42,729 nucleotides of DNA from Acidobacteriota bacterium (GTDB taxonomy: Bacteria; Acidobacteriota; Vicinamibacteria; Vicinamibacterales; Vicinamibacteraceae): positions 1 to 42,729 of the forward strand of contig JADLFL010000043.1 of assembly GCA_020845575.1 (NCBI GenBank), in the 5' to 3' direction. The number at the start of each line of letters is the position of its first letter. Position 1 is the first letter of the stretch. Shown piece after piece: positions 25,749 to 37,504 of this stretch. The notes beneath the pieces were generated by a model. The model did not search any database and was not told the origin of the DNA. It was given only the letters and a program-made list of their open reading frames with translations. The position numbers were made by a program, and so were the translations under genes.

Positions 25749-28313
25749 GTGGCTGCCCTGCTCGGCGACCTTGTTCCTCGCCCCGTTGACGTCTCTCCCG
25801 ACACGCTCCTCGACGGGTTCCTCGCATACGCGTCAGACCGGAGGCTCACGCTCTACCCCGCGCAGGAAGAGGCGATCCTCGCCCTGCTCGACGGCCAGAA
25901 CGTGATCCTCAACACGCCGACGGGATCCGGCAAGTCGCTGGTCGCCTCGGCGCTGCTCTTTGCCGCCATCGCGCGCGGCGAACGCGCCGTCTACACCTGC
26001 CCGATCAAGGCGCTCGTCAACGAACGCTGGATGGATCTGTGCCGCGAGTTCGGTCCCGAGTACGTGGGCCTCTCGACGGGCGACGCCACCGTCAATCGTG
26101 AGGCGCCCATTCTCTGCTGCACCGCGGAGATCCTCGCCAACATGGCGCTGCGCGAAGGCGCGGGGGCACCGGTCCACCACGTGGTGATGGACGAAGTCCA
26201 CTACTACGCGGACCGCGACCGCGGCGTCGCCTGGCAGACGCCGCTGCTCACGCTGCCGCAGGCGCGCTTCCTCCTGATGTCGGCCACGCTCGGCGACACC
26301 GCCCCCTTCGAGCGCGCGCTCACGGCGCTCAACGGACTCCCGACAGTCACGATCACGTCTGCCGTCAGGCCCGTGCCCCTCGAGTTCAGCTACGCCGAAG
26401 TGCCGCTGGCCCACACGATCGAGACGCTCGTGGCGGAGGGGCGCACGCCGGCCTACGTCGTGCACTTCACGCAGGCCGACGCGGCAGGCAGCGCGCAGGA
26501 CTTCACGAGCCTGAAGATCTGCACGCGCGAGCAGAAGGCCGAGATCGCCGACCGCATCGCCACGTTCGACTTCTCGAGTCCGTACGGGGGATCGGTACGC
26601 AAATGGTTACGCCATGGCATCGGCCTGCACCATGCCGGGCTGCTGCCGAAGTATCGCGTGCTCGTGGAACAGCTCGCGCAGCGCGGGCTGCTCCACGTGA
26701 TCTGCGGCACCGACACGCTCGGAGCCGGCATCAACGTGCCGATCCGCACGGTTGTCTTCACGCGGCTGTGCAAGTTCGACGGCCAGAAGACCACGCACCT
26801 CACCGCGCGCGATTTCCACCAGATTGCCGGCCGTGCCGGCCGCAAGGGCTTCGACGATCGCGGCTTCGTGGTGGTGCAGGCGCCCGAACACGTCATCGAG
26901 AACCTGCGACTCAGCGAGAAGGCCGCACGCGACGGACGGCGCGTGGTGAAGCGCAAACCGCCCGAGCACAACTACGTCCACTGGGACCAGAACACACTCA
27001 CCCGCCTGATCGGCGCCGCACCCGAGTCGCTCGTGTCGCGCTTCCACGTCACGCACGGCATGCTGCTCAACGTCCTGAGCCGCCGGACAGACGGCGCACG
27101 CGCGATGCAGCAGCTCATTCGCGACAGTCACGAGTCCGACGCCGCCAAGGCCGCGCACCGCCGGCGCGCCTGGCAGTTGTTCCGCGCGCTCGCCCGGCGA
27201 CGCATCGTCGAGATCGTGCCGCGCACGGCCGAGGGATCGCGCGTGCGGGTGAACGTGGACCTGCAGGACGACTTCTCGATGAACCAGGCGCTGTCGCTCT
27301 ACCTGATCGAGACGCTGCCGCTGCTCGATCCCGACGCGCCCACCCATGCGCTCGACGTGCTCACGCTCGTCGAGTCGATCGTCGAGAACCCGGAGCTCAT
27401 CCTCCGGCGACAGCTCGATCGCGTGAAGGATCGCGCCATCGCGCAGATGAAGGCCGACGGCATGGAGTACGACCAGCGCATGGAGGAGCTCGAGAAGCTC
27501 GAGTATCCCAAGCCGCTGCGCGACTTCGTCTACGACACGTTCAACGCGTTCGCCGACAGGCATCCATGGGTCGGCGAGGAGAACATCAAGCCGAAGTCCA
27601 TCGCACGCGAGATGGTCGAGAGGTATGCGTCGTTTGCCGAATACGTGATGGCGTACGACCTCGAACGGTCGGAGGGTCTGCTGCTGCGCCACCTGTCGGG
27701 CGTATACAAGGTGCTGAGCCAGACGGTGCCAGACGGCGCCAAGACCGACGAGGTACTCGACATCGAGTGGTACCTGCGCACGCTGGTGCGCGGCGTCGAT
27801 GCGAGTCTGGCCGACGAATGGGAGCGCATGCGCGATCCCGACTACGTGCCTGTCAGCGGCAGCGGACGGGCTGCCATCGATGCGCGACCGCCGCAGACGG
27901 TCGCCTACGACATCACCACCGACGCGCGCGCGTTCGGTGCGGCACTTCGCAGCCGGATCTTCACGGTCCTCAAGGCATGGTCGCGCGCCGACGCAGACGC
28001 GCTGCGCGCAGCCCTCGGCCTCGCGTCAGGCGATGAGGGTGCCGACGAGTGGTCGAGCGAGCGCCTGCGAGAGACACTCGACGCATTCGCCATCGAGCAC
28101 GGCCAGCTCCGGTTCGATCCCGAAGCGCGCAACGCCCGGCACACGCACGTCGCGGTACATGAGGACGACACACGCCAGCGCGTGCTGCAGATGCTGGTGG
28201 ATCAGGAAGGCCTGAACGACTGGGTCGCCGAGTTCAGCGTCGACATCGCCGCATCGCGCGCACGACAGGAGCCCGTCCTCACGCTCGTGAGGATCGGGAG
28301 ATTAGGGGAATGA
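25749..28313 (+). CDS. Ski2-like superfamily II helicase with DUF3516-type C-terminus
   Basis: The 854-residue ATPase shows the SF2 motifs in order: Q-like YPAQEEAIL, motif I TPTGSGKS (56-63), Ia [11 protein letters not shown], motif II DEVH (148-151), motif III SAT (178-180) and motif [17 protein letters not shown]. The helicase core resembles eukaryotic Ski2/Mtr4 and bacterial HelY RNA helicases; the remaining half (about 400-854) resembles DUF3516, found with this helicase in actinobacteria and some other phyla. It probably unwinds structured RNA, but no substrate is proven. The GTG start at 25749 follows a TACAAT box by 5 nt. It is convergent with the peroxiredoxin gene. Confidence 0.88.
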   Translation: MAALLGDLVPRPVDVSPDTLLDGFLAYASDRRLTLYPAQEEAILALLDGQNVILNTPTGSGKSLVASALLFAAIARGERAVYTCPIKALVNERWMDLCREFGPEYVGLSTGDATVNREAPILCCTAEILANMALREGAGAPVHHVVMDEVHYYADRDRGVAWQTPLLTLPQARFLLMSATLGDTAPFERALTALNGLPTVTITSAVRPVPLEFSYAEVPLAHTIETLVAEGRTPAYVVHFTQADAAGSAQDFTSLKICTREQKAEIADRIATFDFSSPYGGSVRKWLRHGIGLHHAGLLPKYRVLVEQLAQRGLLHVICGTDTLGAGINVPIRTVVFTRLCKFDGQKTTHLTARDFHQIAGRAGRKGFDDRGFVVVQAPEHVIENLRLSEKAARDGRRVVKRKPPEHNYVHWDQNTLTRLIGAAPESLVSRFHVTHGMLLNVLSRRTDGARAMQQLIRDSHESDAAKAAHRRRAWQLFRALARRRIVEIVPRTAEGSRVRVNVDLQDDFSMNQALSLYLIETLPLLDPDAPTHALDVLTLVESIVENPELILRRQLDRVKDRAIAQMKADGMEYDQRMEELEKLEYPKPLRDFVYDTFNAFADRHPWVGEENIKPKSIAREMVERYASFAEYVMAYDLERSEGLLLRHLSGVYKVLSQTVPDGAKTDEVLDIEWYLRTLVRGVDASLADEWERMRDPDYVPVSGSGRAAIDARPPQTVAYDITTDARAFGAALRSRIFTVLKAWSRADADALRAALGLASGDEGADEWSSERLRETLDAFAIEHGQLRFDPEARNARHTHVAVHEDDTRQRVLQMLVDQEGLNDWVAEFSVDIAASRARQEPVLTLVRIGRLGE

Positions 28314-28321
28314 AGCGAGAG

Positions 28322-28412
28322 CGGCAACGGGCAACAGGCAACCGGCAACCGGAAGGCTCCGGCGAGATGGGTATCCCATCCTGTTGCCGGTTGCCCGTTG
28401 CCGGTTGCCGGT
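28322..28412. terminator. Two CCGGCAA arrays in opposite orientation flanking a small palindrome, bidirectional terminator-like
   Basis: Left array 28322-28352 (GGCAACC-type units) and right array 28383-28412 (GGTTGCC units) are inverted copies that can pair over some 25-30 nt. Between them GATGGG-TAT-CCCATC (28366-28380) forms a second small hairpin. The structure fills the gap between the convergent ends of the helicase and peroxiredoxin genes. Confidence 0.6.
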
Positions 28413-28419
28413 CCCTTTC

Positions 28420-29088
28420 TCAGCGTTCAGGCTGCGGGACGTAGCGCAGGTAGGGCTTCTCGGCGCGCCAGCCGTTCGGGTAGATCGTCTTCGCTTCCTC
28501 GTCGGACACGGCGGGAACGATGATCACGTCACCGCCCTGTTGCCAGTCGGCGGGTGTCGCCACGCGATGCGCGGTGGTGAGCTGGAGCGCGTCGATGATG
28601 CGCAGGATCTCCGGGAAGCTGCGGCCAGCCACCATCGGGTACGACAGCACCACCTTGATCTTCTTGTCCGGACCGATCACGTACACGTTGCGCACGGTGG
28701 CGTTGTCGGCGGCGGTGCGGCCCTCGCACGTCTCGCCCGCGTCGGCCGGCAGCATCCCGTACAACTTCGACACCGCGAGCGTGGGGTCGCCGATCATCGG
28801 GAAGTCGGGCTCGGCCCCCTGCGTCTCGGCGATGTCCTTGCTCCACAGCGCGTGCCGCTCGACGGGATCGACGCTCAGGCCCAGCACCTTCACGTTGCGT
28901 CTCGCGAACTCGTCCTTCAACCGCGCCACGGCACCAAGCTCGGTGGTACAGACAGGCGTGAAGTCCTTCGGGTGCGAGAACAGCACGCCCCACGCGTCGC
29001 CGAGCCACTCGTGAAAGCGGATGGCCCCCTGCGTCGTGGTGGCTTCGAAATCTGGTGCGGCGCTGTTGATGGGCAACGGACCTGACAT
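28420..29088 (-). CDS. 1-Cys peroxiredoxin (Prx6 type)
   Basis: This 222-residue cytosolic enzyme reduces peroxides and peroxynitrite. The peroxidatic cysteine is C47 in HPKDFTPVCTTELG, with the active-site Pro and Thr upstream in DFTP. The long C-terminal arm (NGWRAEKPYLRYVPQPER) is that of the Prx6 class, which forms dimers and has no resolving cysteine within the protein. The ATG at 29088 has GAGGAGGAAG upstream. The gene lies downstream of the radical SAM gene, from which it is separated by 214 bp that include a hairpin element, so it is likely transcribed independently. Confidence 0.93.
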   Translation of the reverse strand: MSGPLPINSAAPDFEATTTQGAIRFHEWLGDAWGVLFSHPKDFTPVCTTELGAVARLKDEFARRNVKVLGLSVDPVERHALWSKDIAETQGAEPDFPMIGDPTLAVSKLYGMLPADAGETCEGRTAADNATVRNVYVIGPDKKIKVVLSYPMVAGRSFPEILRIIDALQLTTAHRVATPADWQQGGDVIIVPAVSDEEAKTIYPNGWRAEKPYLRYVPQPER

Positions 29089-29261
29089 TGCGCGTCTTCC
29101 TCCTCGCCGGCGCGCGTGAGTGCGCACCCGGCATCTTCGCGATTCTCCGAGCCACGCGTCGCGAACGTCAATGACGAGTTGCGACATGGTGGTCCCGAAC
29201 GCGATACGGGCGTGAGCGGCACCCGCCACTCACGCCCGTGTCCCTGATTGACGCCAGAGGT

Positions 29262-29284
29262 GGCCGGGCTCTCCGAGCCCGGCC
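29262..29284. repeat. Perfect hairpin copy of the REP-like element, possible terminator
   Basis: GGCCGGGCTC (29262-29271), loop TCC, GAGCCCGGCC (29275-29284): a perfect 10-bp stem. The GTAG head has changed to GTGG or is lost. It sits 19 nt after the stop of the radical SAM gene, so it can act as that gene's terminator although no T-run follows. The rest of 29089-29302 shows nothing recognisable. Confidence 0.65.
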
Positions 29285-29302
29285 CCTGCATCCGAACGCG
29301 GA

Positions 29303-31399
<2,097 letters not shown>

Positions 31400-31679
31400 C
31401 TCGGTCCTCTGCGTCGTTGTCCTCGCGCCGGCGCATCCGGTCGCGATCGGCTCGAATTCCAGCCCGGGGCAGTATGACGAACTCCGTGTCGGGCGTGGCG
31501 CCGAAATCTGCAAGCAGGCAGAATCCTGCGGCGAATGGGCAGGATAGCCGGCCGACGGGCCGCGGCCGAGGTCGAGCGGGCGTCGTCTGATCGCGAGGGG
31601 GTCGACACCGCGGGTACACTGGCACGGGACAACGGCCGGGCTCGCTCTACTTGTCGACTGGTGTCCGCCCCGCTCCGTG

Positions 31680-32513
31680 ATGCTCGAACCCGTCTGGTTG
31701 CTCCTCGCTCTGCTGTATGGGCCGGCTCCCGTTGCCGCGTCGCCGCTGCCGTCAACCGTCGACGTCGCCATGCTCCCCGACTCGGCCGTCGCAGTGGCGC
31801 ACCTCGCGCCACCGCCGGTTCCGCCCCCTGTGGCGCTTGCCGCGGCACGACCGACGAAGAAACCGGGACGCGTGAAGAGCAAGGCCGAGCTCTCCTACGT
31901 CTCCACGGACGGCACCACGAGCACACTCACGCTCGGGACCGGCGGCGAATTGACGTTCACCGATGGCCCCTGGCGCCTCGAAGCCCGCGCGGCCTACCTC
32001 CGCGCCAGTACCGACGATGTGGTGCGCGCCCGTCGAATCACGGGCCAGGTGAAGTCGGCCAGGCGGGTGGGCGATCGCGCCGAACTGTTCGCCCGCGGCA
32101 CGTACCTCCGCAACACGTTCGCCGGTATCGACCATTCGGTCGAGGGTGCGGTCGGCGTTACCGCGCTTCTCATCAGCGGCTCGCCGCAGCGGTTGTCGCT
32201 CGACTCGGGCTTCGGCTACATCGGCGAGGACCGGACGGCGGGGATCAGCAGGTCCGTGGGCACCTTCGACATGGGGCTGCGCCACCAGTGGGAGTTCAGC
32301 AAGCGGAACCGCTTCTCCAACGACGCCTCCGTCAAGACCGATATCGAACGCACCAGCGACTGGCGGCTGTCGCACGTCGCGGCGCTGCAGGCCTCGCTCA
32401 ACGCCGTGCTCGCCCTCAAGTTGTCGCACGAGATCAACTACAGGAACGAGCCGGTGCCGGGGTTCACGCGCGCCGACACCATCACCGCCGCCAGCATCGT
32501 GGCCACGTTCTGA
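31680..32513 (+). CDS. Outer-membrane DUF481 family protein
   Basis: The 277-residue protein starts with a signal peptide (LEPVWLLLALLYGPAPVAAS). A Pro/Ala-rich linker follows, then a series of amphipathic beta-strands (KAELSYVSTDGTTSTLTLG, RLEARAAYLRAS, RFSNDASVKTD) ending in a terminal strand with the C-terminal phenylalanine (IVATF) required for barrel insertion. This is the DUF481/YdiY pattern, a small outer-membrane beta-barrel without a proven function. GTG 31677 and ATG 31680 are both possible starts. The 280-bp divergent gap to the radical SAM gene shows no clear promoter boxes. Confidence 0.8.
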   Translation: MLEPVWLLLALLYGPAPVAASPLPSTVDVAMLPDSAVAVAHLAPPPVPPPVALAAARPTKKPGRVKSKAELSYVSTDGTTSTLTLGTGGELTFTDGPWRLEARAAYLRASTDDVVRARRITGQVKSARRVGDRAELFARGTYLRNTFAGIDHSVEGAVGVTALLISGSPQRLSLDSGFGYIGEDRTAGISRSVGTFDMGLRHQWEFSKRNRFSNDASVKTDIERTSDWRLSHVAALQASLNAVLALKLSHEINYRNEPVPGFTRADTITAASIVATF

Positions 32514-32560
32514 ATGCTGCAGTGAAGGGTCGCGCGGCTGCTGCCGATAAGGTAGACACG

Positions 32561-33439
32561 ATGGTGTCCCCAGACCCTCGCTCCTCGTCGTCCTCCTCTG
32601 CGCTCACGCGCGAACGCCTTCTTCGGCATGCCGACGCGATCGAGCCGCTGCCGGGAACGGCCACGCACCTGGTCACGCTACTGAGTCAGTCCGAGTGGAT
32701 GATTCGCGAGGTGGAAGAGATCGTCCGGCTCGACCTGGGACTCACCGCCCGCATCCTCCGCTTCGCCAACTCGGCGTGGACCGCGCACCTGCCGTCGGTG
32801 ACGACAGTCAGGGACGCGCTGATGCGCATCGGCGTCGGGACGGCGCTGTCGCTGGCCATCGCCGAAGGCGTCCGCCCGCGGTTGCTCAAGCCGCTGCCGG
32901 CGTTCGACCTGCAACCGGGCCGTCTCTGGCAGCACGCTGTCGCCAGCGCCTTGGCCGCCGAAATCGTGACCAAGCGCGCCCGGATGCCGATTCCTCCCGA
33001 GGCGGTCACCGCCGCCCTCTTGCACGACATGGGGAAAGTGGTGCTCGACGAGGCGATGGACAACGCCACGCTCACCGCCCTGCGTGCCGCGTGGGCATCC
33101 AGTGCGCAGTCACGCCTCGAGATCGAGCGTCAGGTGCTCGGACTCGATCACGGCGAACTGGGCGGCTATATCGCCCGCCATTGGGGGCTGTCCGAGCGTG
33201 TGGCCGCCGCCATCACGCATCACCACGATCCCGCGTCGGCCCGGAGCGTCATCTGCGACGTCGTGCATCTCTCGAACGGCATCGCCAAGCTGGCCGGCTT
33301 CGGCCCGCTCGTCGCCGAGATCGACGGCCCCATCGAAGGGGATGTCCTCGCGCGCCTGTCGTTCTCGCCTGGCGACCTGCACACCTTCTGCACCGACCTC
33401 ATCGAACGCATGCGGACGGGACAGGAACGCTTCCACTGA
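32561..33439 (+). CDS. HDOD domain protein
   Basis: The 292-residue protein is an almost complete HDOD domain, a catalytically uncertain relative of HD phosphohydrolases used in signalling. Typical segments are LPGTATHLVTLL, VRLDLGLTARILRFANSA, VRDALMRIGVGTALSLA, the HD pair in LLHDMGK (154-155) and ITHHHDP. No receiver, GGDEF or EAL domain is attached. The N-terminal 12 residues are serine-rich. It starts at the ATG at 32561 with AAGGTAG upstream; 47 bp separate it from the DUF481 gene, so the two may be co-transcribed. It is convergent with udk, with only 13 bp between the stops. Confidence 0.85.
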   Translation: MVSPDPRSSSSSSALTRERLLRHADAIEPLPGTATHLVTLLSQSEWMIREVEEIVRLDLGLTARILRFANSAWTAHLPSVTTVRDALMRIGVGTALSLAIAEGVRPRLLKPLPAFDLQPGRLWQHAVASALAAEIVTKRARMPIPPEAVTAALLHDMGKVVLDEAMDNATLTALRAAWASSAQSRLEIERQVLGLDHGELGGYIARHWGLSERVAAAITHHHDPASARSVICDVVHLSNGIAKLAGFGPLVAEIDGPIEGDVLARLSFSPGDLHTFCTDLIERMRTGQERFH

Positions 33440-33452
33440 CGCTGCGTGGCCT

Positions 33453-34118
33453 CTACGGGTGCGGCGAGGCCGGCGTGACGAGACCGCGTGCGAGCGTGAG
33501 CAGCATCTCGATGGCCACGTCGTTGTGCCCGCCCTGCGGCACGATGATGTCCGCATAGCGCTTGCTCGGTTCCACGAATTCGAGGTGCATCGGCTTGACC
33601 GTACTCAGGTACTGGTCGATGACCGACTGCACGGTGCGGCCGCGTTCGGCGACGTCGCGCTGCAGGCGACGGATGAACCGCGTGTCGTCGTCGGCGTCGA
33701 CAAACACCTTCACGTCCATCAGTGCGCGCAACGGGGCGTCGGCGAAGATGAGGATGCCTTCGACGATCAACGCTGGACGCGGGAGGACGGGATCGCGTTC
33801 GTCCAGACGATTGTGTCGCGCGAAATCGTACTGCGGCGCGTCGATCGCTTCGCCCGATCGCAGGCGTCGCACGTGCTCGACCAGCAGGTCGGTTTCCAGC
33901 GAGTCGGGGTGGTCGTAGTTGAGCGCCGCGCGTTCCTCGAGACGCAACTCGCTGCGTTCCCTGTAGTACCTGTCGTGCTCGAGCACCGATACCTTGTCGT
34001 CGCCGAGCGACGCCTTCAAGCGTCGCACGACAGTCGTCTTCCCCGACCCCGACCCGCCCGCGATCCCGATCACCACCGGCCGCACGGACGCCTCGCCCAC
34101 ACGCAGTTCAGCACTCAC
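33453..34118 (-). CDS. udk: Uridine kinase
   Basis: The 221-residue P-loop kinase phosphorylates uridine and cytidine in nucleoside salvage. The Walker A motif is GGSGSGKTT (21-29), followed by SVLEHDRYY with the conserved aspartate, the NYDHPDS substrate motif, and RFIRRLQRD in the lid. Length is normal. The GTG at 34118 follows TAATTT (34129-34124) by 5 nt without a Shine-Dalgarno, the same spacing as at the helicase gene, so the mRNA may be leaderless. Confidence 0.92.
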   Translation of the reverse strand: MSAELRVGEASVRPVVIGIAGGSGSGKTTVVRRLKASLGDDKVSVLEHDRYYRERSELRLEERAALNYDHPDSLETDLLVEHVRRLRSGEAIDAPQYDFARHNRLDERDPVLPRPALIVEGILIFADAPLRALMDVKVFVDADDDTRFIRRLQRDVAERGRTVQSVIDQYLSTVKPMHLEFVEPSKRYADIIVPQGGHNDVAIEMLLTLARGLVTPASPHP

Positions 34119-34137
34119 GGGGGAAATTAGAACAGAT

Positions 34138-34157
34138 CGGCAACCGGCAACCGGGCA
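34138..34157. repeat. Short CCGGCAA heptanucleotide array
   Basis: About three GGCAACC units between the udk start and the end of the metalloprotease gene on the minus strand. Confidence 0.7.
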
Positions 34158-34172
34158 CAGCCCCTCGTCAGA

Positions 34173-37100
34173 TCACGGCAGGCGCGTGGCGACCGCGTTG
34201 GTGCCGGCGGCCCAGGCCTGCCCCCCGGCGTCGCTGTACATCGCGCGCTCGACGACAATCGGGACGCCGGCGCTCTCGATGAGCAGACCCACGCGCCGGC
34301 CGCGGGCGTTCGGGAAGAACTGCGGTGCGCCGAGCGCGATGTTGAAGCGACTGTTGGCCGGCACCGTGTACGTCATCGATTCCGGTGCCGCGTCCTCGGC
34401 GAGCATCGTCACGACGATCGTGGCGGCACCGCCCGTCGGGTTGACCACGAGCGCGTAGGTGCTCGTGTTGCGCGGCCCGCCCACTTCTCCCTCGGCGAGT
34501 GCCCACCGCGTGGCTGGCGTCGTGACGCCGCCGCTGTTGTGCGCTTCGCCCCATGTCGCCGACGTGCCCGGCCACCACATCGATCGCTCGACGAGGATGC
34601 CCACGCCGTTGTCCACGATCACGTCAGTGGACAGTGACGCATCGGCCAGGCGGGCGTAGTCGGGATTCTGCGCGATGCGTTCCGCGTCGCGTCCGAGCGC
34701 ATCCACCCATACGGTGGCCCGCGACTCGCCGGACACCTGCTCGCGATGTTCGACGACCGTCCCGTCGCCGAGCAGGAAGCGCAGCCGCACGTCGGCGGCG
34801 TCGCGCGACGGATTCGCGATCAGCACGAAGAGGTCGAAGTACGGCCCCGTCGCTCCCTCGGCGAGCAGCCACCGCTCGGCCGGCGCCGGGAGGCCGACGC
34901 TGTCGTGACCCGCCGTGAACAACTGCCCGTTGCGATCGAGGTACATCGCGCGCTCGGCGATGATCGGTGCCGTCGCGTCGATGCGCGCCGACACCTCCGC
35001 CGACGCGAGGGAATCCCCATCGTCCCAGCGCTCCATGTCCACCCACACCGTATGCCGGGCACCCGGCGCCACCGCGTAGGTTCGCGTGCGGGGCGCGTGT
35101 CCCGCGCGAAGGTACGTGATGGTCGCCTGCGCGGGGACGGTGCCGGGGTTGAGCAGCAGGTAGAACGTGTTGAACCCGCCACCCGTCGCACCTTCGGCGA
35201 AGTACCACGTCGTGCGCGGCGCCTCGGTGGCCGACTCGGCATGACTGCCGTAACCGGAACCATCCCACGACACCGTCCGATCGGCAACAACGAGCGTGTT
35301 GGCCTCGATGGTCGTGGCAAACGCGTCGATCGCGCCAACCGCGGCTCCCACGTCGACGGTGGCCCGCCGTCGCGGCTGGATCGTCACCCAGTGCGCGCGC
35401 GTCGCAACGGCGCCGTTGGCGTCAGGCGGGCTCGCGAATCGCAGTTGTACGTTCGCCACGGTCGTGACGCTCGGGTTCACGAGCGCAATCCGGGTCGAGA
35501 AGAACGCGTTCTGCACCCCTTCGGCGAAATACCGCTGAACGACGCCGCGGGGATGCAGCCCCCGCTGGTACTCCTGCAGATTGGTGAGGCCATCGCCGTC
35601 CGGATCGCCGCCCGGCCCGTCGTTCCCTGTGGCGACCAACGGATTGAGACCCGCGGCAATTTCCCACGCGTCGGGAAGGCCGTCGTTGTCGGAGTCCGTG
35701 GGAGGAGGCGGCGGCGGTGGCGGCGCGGCGGCCTGCGCCACGGTCACGCCAACTCCGCCGATCGTGACGTTCCCTGTGCGCGCGCTCCCGCCGTTGGCCG
35801 CCGCCGTGTACGACACCGTACCCGGTCCCGTTCGTGTCACGGGCCCCGACAGCGTGAGCCATGACGCGCTCGTCGACACCGACCACGTGCAGGCGCTGCC
35901 CGTGTTCACGGTGAACGGCGCGACGGCTCCGCCGCCGTAGCCGACGGCGCGCGTCGCCGGCGTCACGTCGTATGTGCACGCGGGCGGAGCGGCAGACGCC
36001 GGGTAGATGAACCGGAGGCCCGCCAGATCGTCGGGGCCGATCGCCGGCGGGATCGGCGTCGCCGCGTAGCAGCACGACGGATACATGACGTTGGAGTTCG
36101 CGTTGGCCACCGAGCCGTCCGTCGGCGTATGGCCCAACCCGATCGCATGACCGATCTCGTGCTCCAGCACTCGCGCCAGGAATTGCGACTGCCCGAGCGA
36201 CGGCATCTCCGCCTTCGTCGTGAAGATCACGAAGCCGTACGTGATCTTGTAGAACGTCGTCCCGTTGACCGTACGCGTCGTGCCGTTCGAGCACGCCCCG
36301 CCGATCGCGATCACGCCGCTCGTCGTGATGTCGTCGGCGGGATCCTCGTACGTGATGATGCCGCCGCCGGGCGTGGGTGGCGCGCCGCAATCGAGCAGCG
36401 ATGCCGCCGACGCGAGTCGCGTGCCGCCATGCGAGAGCGAGAGCGACGCGCCTGTCGGATTGGTCCACCCCGCCAGCGCTTGCGTGATCTCGGCGTCGCT
36501 GTTGCCGCTCGCCAGCGGCGACGGCGTCAACGTGTTGCGATACCACCGCACCGTCTGGTCGCTGTCGGCCTCGTGCCAGCGCATGGTGCCGAGCAGACGG
36601 AACGTCTCGACGGTCGGCGTGGCTGGCGCGAGCGCGCCAGACGACGACGTGGCGGTCGCGGGCGTCCAGAGGCGCACTGCCGCCGTCCCTCGCACCTGAC
36701 GGACCGCAGCGGCAAAACCGGCCAGCGACCGGGTCGACATGCCGGCGTCGGAGGCAGCGGCCTCCGACTGCTGGACCAGTTGCGTGCCCGTCGCCGAGTC
36801 GCGCACGCCGAACACCGACCGCGCCATGGCCGATGGCCGCCACGCGCCGCCGCGACGCTCGACGAGCGCCAGGATGTCGTCACCGACGATGAACCGCGCC
36901 GCGCCCGGAATGGCGAGCGTGGTGGACCCTATGGTGCCGCCGATCTCCCGGATCTCGATCACGCGGTCCGCGCCACCCGAGTAGTCGTCGACGATGCGGA
37001 TCGACGCGACGGTCTCGATCGCGCCGCTGCCCGCACGCCGTTCCGTACGCACCGCCTCCACGCGGCCGCGCACGATGCGATCGGCGGCCGCAATGGCCTC

Positions 37101-37223
37101 GGCGTCGGTCCGTACCTTCAGCGTCGAGGCGTCGGCAGGACTGGCGAGCGACACGCTCGCGATGCATGTCAGCAGCGTGGCGACACGCACGAGATGGGAA
37201 CGCCGTGGGGGGAGCAAGAACAT
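34173..37223 (-). CDS. Secreted matrixin-type metalloprotease with BACON, calcium-binding and four AEG modules
   Basis: The 1016-residue exported protein has a signal peptide (residues 1 to about 32) and an N-terminal beta domain (about 35-150). The zinc-protease domain follows, with HEIGHAIGLGH (355-365) and a Met-turn SNVMYPS (about 377-383), the matrixin (M10) signature. A BACON domain (about 414-499), a proline run, and a calcium-binding DSDNDGLPD/DPDGDGLTN segment (about 510-563) come next. Four repeats of about 100 residues then follow, each opening with W/Y-x-AEG and most closing with (V/A)ERAMY. It probably cleaves extracellular protein and binds glycan or surface through its modules. 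The ATG at 37223 begins the signal peptide; a Gly-rich extended frame lies upstream. It is divergent from two other AEG proteins. Confidence 0.85.
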   Translation of the reverse strand: MFLLPPRRSHLVRVATLLTCIASVSLASPADASTLKVRTDAEAIAAADRIVRGRVEAVRTERRAGSGAIETVASIRIVDDYSGGADRVIEIREIGGTIGSTTLAIPGAARFIVGDDILALVERRGGAWRPSAMARSVFGVRDSATGTQLVQQSEAAASDAGMSTRSLAGFAAAVRQVRGTAAVRLWTPATATSSSGALAPATPTVETFRLLGTMRWHEADSDQTVRWYRNTLTPSPLASGNSDAEITQALAGWTNPTGASLSLSHGGTRLASAASLLDCGAPPTPGGGIITYEDPADDITTSGVIAIGGACSNGTTRTVNGTTFYKITYGFVIFTTKAEMPSLGQSQFLARVLEHEIGHAIGLGHTPTDGSVANANSNVMYPSCCYAATPIPPAIGPDDLAGLRFIYPASAAPPACTYDVTPATRAVGYGGGAVAPFTVNTGSACTWSVSTSASWLTLSGPVTRTGPGTVSYTAAANGGSARTGNVTIGGVGVTVAQAAAPPPPPPPPTDSDNDGLPDAWEIAAGLNPLVATGNDGPGGDPDGDGLTNLQEYQRGLHPRGVVQRYFAEGVQNAFFSTRIALVNPSVTTVANVQLRFASPPDANGAVATRAHWVTIQPRRRATVDVGAAVGAIDAFATTIEANTLVVADRTVSWDGSGYGSHAESATEAPRTTWYFAEGATGGGFNTFYLLLNPGTVPAQATITYLRAGHAPRTRTYAVAPGARHTVWVDMERWDDGDSLASAEVSARIDATAPIIAERAMYLDRNGQLFTAGHDSVGLPAPAERWLLAEGATGPYFDLFVLIANPSRDAADVRLRFLLGDGTVVEHREQVSGESRATVWVDALGRDAERIAQNPDYARLADASLSTDVIVDNGVGILVERSMWWPGTSATWGEAHNSGGVTTPATRWALAEGEVGGPRNTSTYALVVNPTGGAATIVVTMLAEDAAPESMTYTVPANSRFNIALGAPQFFPNARGRRVGLLIESAGVPIVVERAMYSDAGGQAWAAGTNAVATRLP

Positions 37224-37372
37224 GCCGCCCCCCCGCGTTGCAACTCGGCTGCCGTGCAAGCGACACGGTGCGCGTAGCCCGAATCGGCCGGTGCGTGCCC
37301 GCACACGACATCACGACGAGCCGCCAATGACGCTTTCGTATCCCGAATCACGAAACTGACGGCGTCTGCTGT

Positions 37373-37488
37373 GCCGGTCTTCGAACAACCCCTGCAATTG
37401 TTTCCAAGTAAATCGTCGGGATGGGTTTTTGTTTCGACGTATTTATACTGGCGGGGTTCGCCCGGCTTCCGATGGACGGAAGACCGGC
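37373..37488. promoter_or_regulatory. Distant perfect inverted repeat and leader hairpin between divergent AEG genes
   Basis: GCCGGTCTTC (37373-37382) and GAAGACCGGC (37479-37488) are perfect complements 96 bp apart. The right arm also pairs locally with CCGGCTTCC, giving a leader hairpin just before the GGAGG of the next gene. A TATACT at 37444-37449 could be the -10 box for the plus-strand gene; no good -35 box is present. Confidence 0.4.
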
Positions 37489-37504
37489 GCTGGAGGCTTC
37501 CTGC

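Noticed and set aside
31400..31882. N-terminal extension of the radical SAM protein
   Set aside because: The frame is open but its translation is Gly/Thr/Arg-rich without conservation, it runs antisense to the signal peptide of the DUF481 gene, and a good ribosome binding site precedes the ATG at 31399.
31535..32560. Long extension in front of the HDOD protein
   Set aside because: It overlaps the DUF481 gene in another frame, is Arg/His-rich as expected of an out-of-frame translation of GC-rich DNA, and the HDOD fold begins right after the ATG at 32561.
37444..37449. Strong sigma-70 promoter at TATACT
   Set aside because: The hexamer is good, but no -35 box with 16-18 nt spacing was found, so it is mentioned only as part of the leader region and not called as a promoter.
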